Origin: an uncultured Streptomyces sp.
Lineage (GTDB): Bacteria; Actinomycetota; Actinomycetes; Streptomycetales; Streptomycetaceae
Reading direction: 5' to 3'
Length of the DNA: 64,000 bases
Assembly (NCBI RefSeq): GCF_947488945.1
Contig: NZ_CANLBS010000011.1
Span: 1-64,000 of the forward strand
Under the pieces are notes generated by a model. It searched no databases. It was given only the letters and a program-made list of their open reading frames with translations, and was not told the origin of the DNA. The translations under genes and the position numbers were made by a program. Below are positions 62,845 through 64,000 of this stretch, one piece after another (within the stretch, counting starts at the first letter, position 1; every line of letters begins with the position of its first letter).

Positions 62845-62916
62845 ACGTCGACGTGCTGGTTCGAATCCAGCCCGCAGAGCTTCGATCTGCGGTGGTCCAA
62901 GGGCAGGACGCGACGT
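62845..62916 (+). tRNA. Permuted tRNA-like unit 2 (3' half before 5' half)
   Basis: 3' half 62845-62879: anticodon-side strand ACGTCG, 4-base variable loop ACGT, T-arm GCTGG-TTCGAAT-CCAGC, acceptor strand CCGCAGA, discriminator G. Linker CTTCGA. 5' half 62886-62916: acceptor strand TCTGCGG, TG, D-arm GTCC-AAGGGCA-GGAC, G26, CGACGT. The acceptor pairs 7 of 7, the D stem 4 of 4 and the anticodon helix 6 of 6. U1-A72 with G73 is the combination seen in bacterial tRNA-Gln, so a glutamine-like identity is possible. A CAT triplet follows the helix but is not positioned as a normal anticodon with U33. Confidence 0.65.
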
Positions 62917-62975
62917 CATCATGACTGACCCGGACCCTTAAACGTGCCGGCGTGCCCACAGGGGCGGCACACCCA

Positions 62976-63006
62976 GGGCCCGGAGGCCGGCTACGCCTCC
63001 GGGCCC
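62976..63006. terminator. Bidirectional terminator after the tRNA-like cluster
   Basis: Perfect 12-bp stem (GGGCCCGGAGGC / GCCTCCGGGCCC) with a 7-base loop, between the cluster and the convergent aminotransferase gene. Confidence 0.8.
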
Positions 63007-63073
63007 GCTCCCGTTCTCCCTCTCCGGCCGGAGGGCCTTGGGGCCGGACGGCCGGCGGCCCCCGCGGGCCCGC

Positions 63074-64000
63074 TCACTGCCGGTACCCCTCCAGGAAGCG
63101 GCCGATACGGCTGATCGCGGCGTCGAGATCGTCGGCGTGCGGCAGGGTGAGGATGCGGAAGTGGTCGGGGCGGGGCCAGTTGAAACCGGTGCCCTGCACC
63201 ACCTGGATCTTCTCCCGCAGCAGCAGGTCGAGCACGAACTTCTCGTCGTCGACCAGCGGATGGACCTTCGGATCGATGCGCGGGAAGGCGTAGAGGGCGC
63301 CCTTCGGCTTGACGCAGGAGACGCCGGGGATCTCGTTCAGTTTCTGCCACGCCCGGTCCCGCTGCTCGCGGAGCCTGCCGCCGGGGGCTACCAGGTCCGC
63401 GATCGACTGCCGGCCGCCGAGCGCGGCCTGGATGGCGTACTGGGCCGGGGCGTTGGGGCAGAGCCGCATCGAGGCGAGGGTGGTGAGCCCCTCCAGGTAG
63501 TCGCGGGCGTGCTGCCGGGGGCCGGACACCACCAGCCAGCCCGAGCGGAAGCCGGCCACCCGGTAGGTCTTGGACAGCCCGCCGAAGGTCAGGCAGACCA
63601 CATCGGGGGCGAGGACCGACACCGGGTGGTGGACGTGGTCGTCGTAGACGATCCGGTCGTAGATCTCGTCGGCGAAGACGAGCAGTCCGTGGCGGCGGGC
63701 GAGGTCGAGGACGCCTTCCAGGACCTCCTTCGGATAGACCGCGCCGGTGGGGTTGTTGGGGTTGATGATCACGATCGCCTTGGTGCGGTCGGTGATCTTC
63801 GACGCGATGTCCGCGACGTCGGGGTTCCAGTCGGCCGCCTCGTCGCAGGTGTAGTGCACCGCCTTGCCGCCCGCCAGCGTGACCACGGCCGTCCACAGCG
63901 GATAGTCCGGGCTCGGCACCAGCACCTCGTCGCCGTCCTCCAGGAAGGCCTGGACGGCCATCTGGATCAGCTCGGAGACGCCGTTGCCGAGGAACACGTC
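63074..64000 (-). CDS. Class I/II PLP-dependent aminotransferase, AlaT/AlaA-like (N terminus outside window)
   Basis: The last 308 residues are visible; about 95 N-terminal residues are beyond the right edge. INPNNPTGAVYP and FADEIYDRIVYD are the fold-type I cofactor motifs, FGGLSKTYRVAGFRSGW holds the Schiff-base lysine, and ALYAFPRIDPKVHP with FRILTLP carries the carboxylate-binding Arg. Closest in pattern to the alanine aminotransferases AlaA/AlaT (pyruvate + glutamate to alanine + 2-oxoglutarate). Stop at 63074; terminator at 62976-63006 downstream. Confidence 0.88.
   Translation of the reverse strand, partial: DVFLGNGVSELIQMAVQAFLEDGDEVLVPSPDYPLWTAVVTLAGGKAVHYTCDEAADWNPDVADIASKITDRTKAIVIINPNNPTGAVYPKEVLEGVLDLARRHGLLVFADEIYDRIVYDDHVHHPVSVLAPDVVCLTFGGLSKTYRVAGFRSGWLVVSGPRQHARDYLEGLTTLASMRLCPNAPAQYAIQAALGGRQSIADLVAPGGRLREQRDRAWQKLNEIPGVSCVKPKGALYAFPRIDPKVHPLVDDEKFVLDLLLREKIQVVQGTGFNWPRPDHFRILTLPHADDLDAAISRIGRFLEGYRQ

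Larger units (their letters stand above)
62629..62937 (+). ncRNA. Cluster of two circularly permuted tRNA-like structures
   Basis: Order along the DNA: 3' half of unit 1, 41-base linker, 5' half of unit 1, about 75 bases, 3' half of unit 2, 6-base linker, 5' half of unit 2. Sequences outside the cores also pair. Unit 1: GCAAG 62629-62633 with CTTGC 62786-62790, and CTGAG 62640-62644 with CTCAG 62778-62782. Unit 2: 62829-62837 with 62929-62937 (8 of 9). These prolong the anticodon helices and bring the open ends together. A 12-bp terminator follows at 62976. No protein gene occupies this stretch. I found no clear promoter; transcription could come from readthrough. Structure is from manual folding. 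Confidence 0.7.

Noticed and set aside
62910..62922. Reading CAT after CGACGT in unit 2 as a methionine or lysidine-isoleucine anticodon.
   Set aside because: The preceding base cannot be U33 without breaking the best anticodon stem and leaving a G-A pair and a 3-base variable loop.
62526..62924. Small open frames on both strands across the tRNA-like cluster.
   Set aside because: No ribosome sites or domain content. The minus-strand product reads like the reverse complement of T-arms, a familiar false gene around tRNAs.

Overview
The window is a high-GC actinobacterial chromosome segment and looks like Streptomyces. The coding DNA is strongly GC-biased at third codon positions, starts are often GTG or leaderless, terminators are GC-rich hairpins, and it carries Tat and lipoprotein signals. 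Its core genes are typical of a Streptomyces chromosome: pyk, an ANTAR regulator of the PdtaR type, a liv branched-chain amino acid ABC operon, polA, rpsA and coaE. No phage, insertion sequence or CRISPR array was seen.

Layout. (1) 1-11.5 kb is a mannan-utilisation locus: a secreted GH5 mannanase with tandem CBM10 modules (cut by the window edge), a ROK sugar kinase, a decayed mannose-6-phosphate isomerase, a three-gene sugar ABC importer, a cytoplasmic GH2 beta-mannosidase and a LacI-family regulator. A 12-bp palindrome, GACAACGTTGTC, occurs three times here. The genes fit together as outside cleavage, import of oligomannosides, inside hydrolysis, phosphorylation and LacI control. (2) 11.7-25 kb holds a zincin-like metalloprotein, a GH35 beta-galactosidase divergent from an AraC regulator, chorismate mutase, aminopeptidase N, a GNAT acetyltransferase, an orphan desA/desB-like pair and a Tat-exported 5'-nucleotidase. 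Here the + strand is strikingly C-rich whatever strand the genes use. (3) 25.2-34 kb holds pyruvate kinase, a LAGLIDADG-type protein beside tRNA-Leu(CAA), the PdtaR-like regulator and livKHMGF. From about 27 kb the + strand becomes G-rich. (4) 34.6-54.8 kb holds a thioesterase, an MptB-like mannosyltransferase, a YdeP-type molybdopterin oxidoreductase, polA, a secreted lytic transglycosylase, an HrpB-type helicase, a methyltransferase, rpsA, a secreted beta-helix protein, a Tat flavin amine oxidase, a PAC2 protein, coaE and a TPR protein. (5) 54.8-64 kb holds small membrane and lipoproteins, a band-7 protein, an SNF2 helicase/SWIM zinc-finger pair, a conserved hypothetical and an aminotransferase cut by the right edge.

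Most notable: the gene-free stretch 62.62-62.94 kb contains tRNA halves in circularly permuted order. A complete 3' half precedes its matching 5' half, twice in succession, and each pair restores a perfect 7-bp acceptor stem, a D-arm, an anticodon stem and a T-arm. Leader and trailer sequences can also pair, extending the anticodon helix. This resembles the permuted or two-piece arrangement known for some tmRNAs and for permuted tRNAs of archaea and algae. I know of no bacterial precedent for tRNAs.
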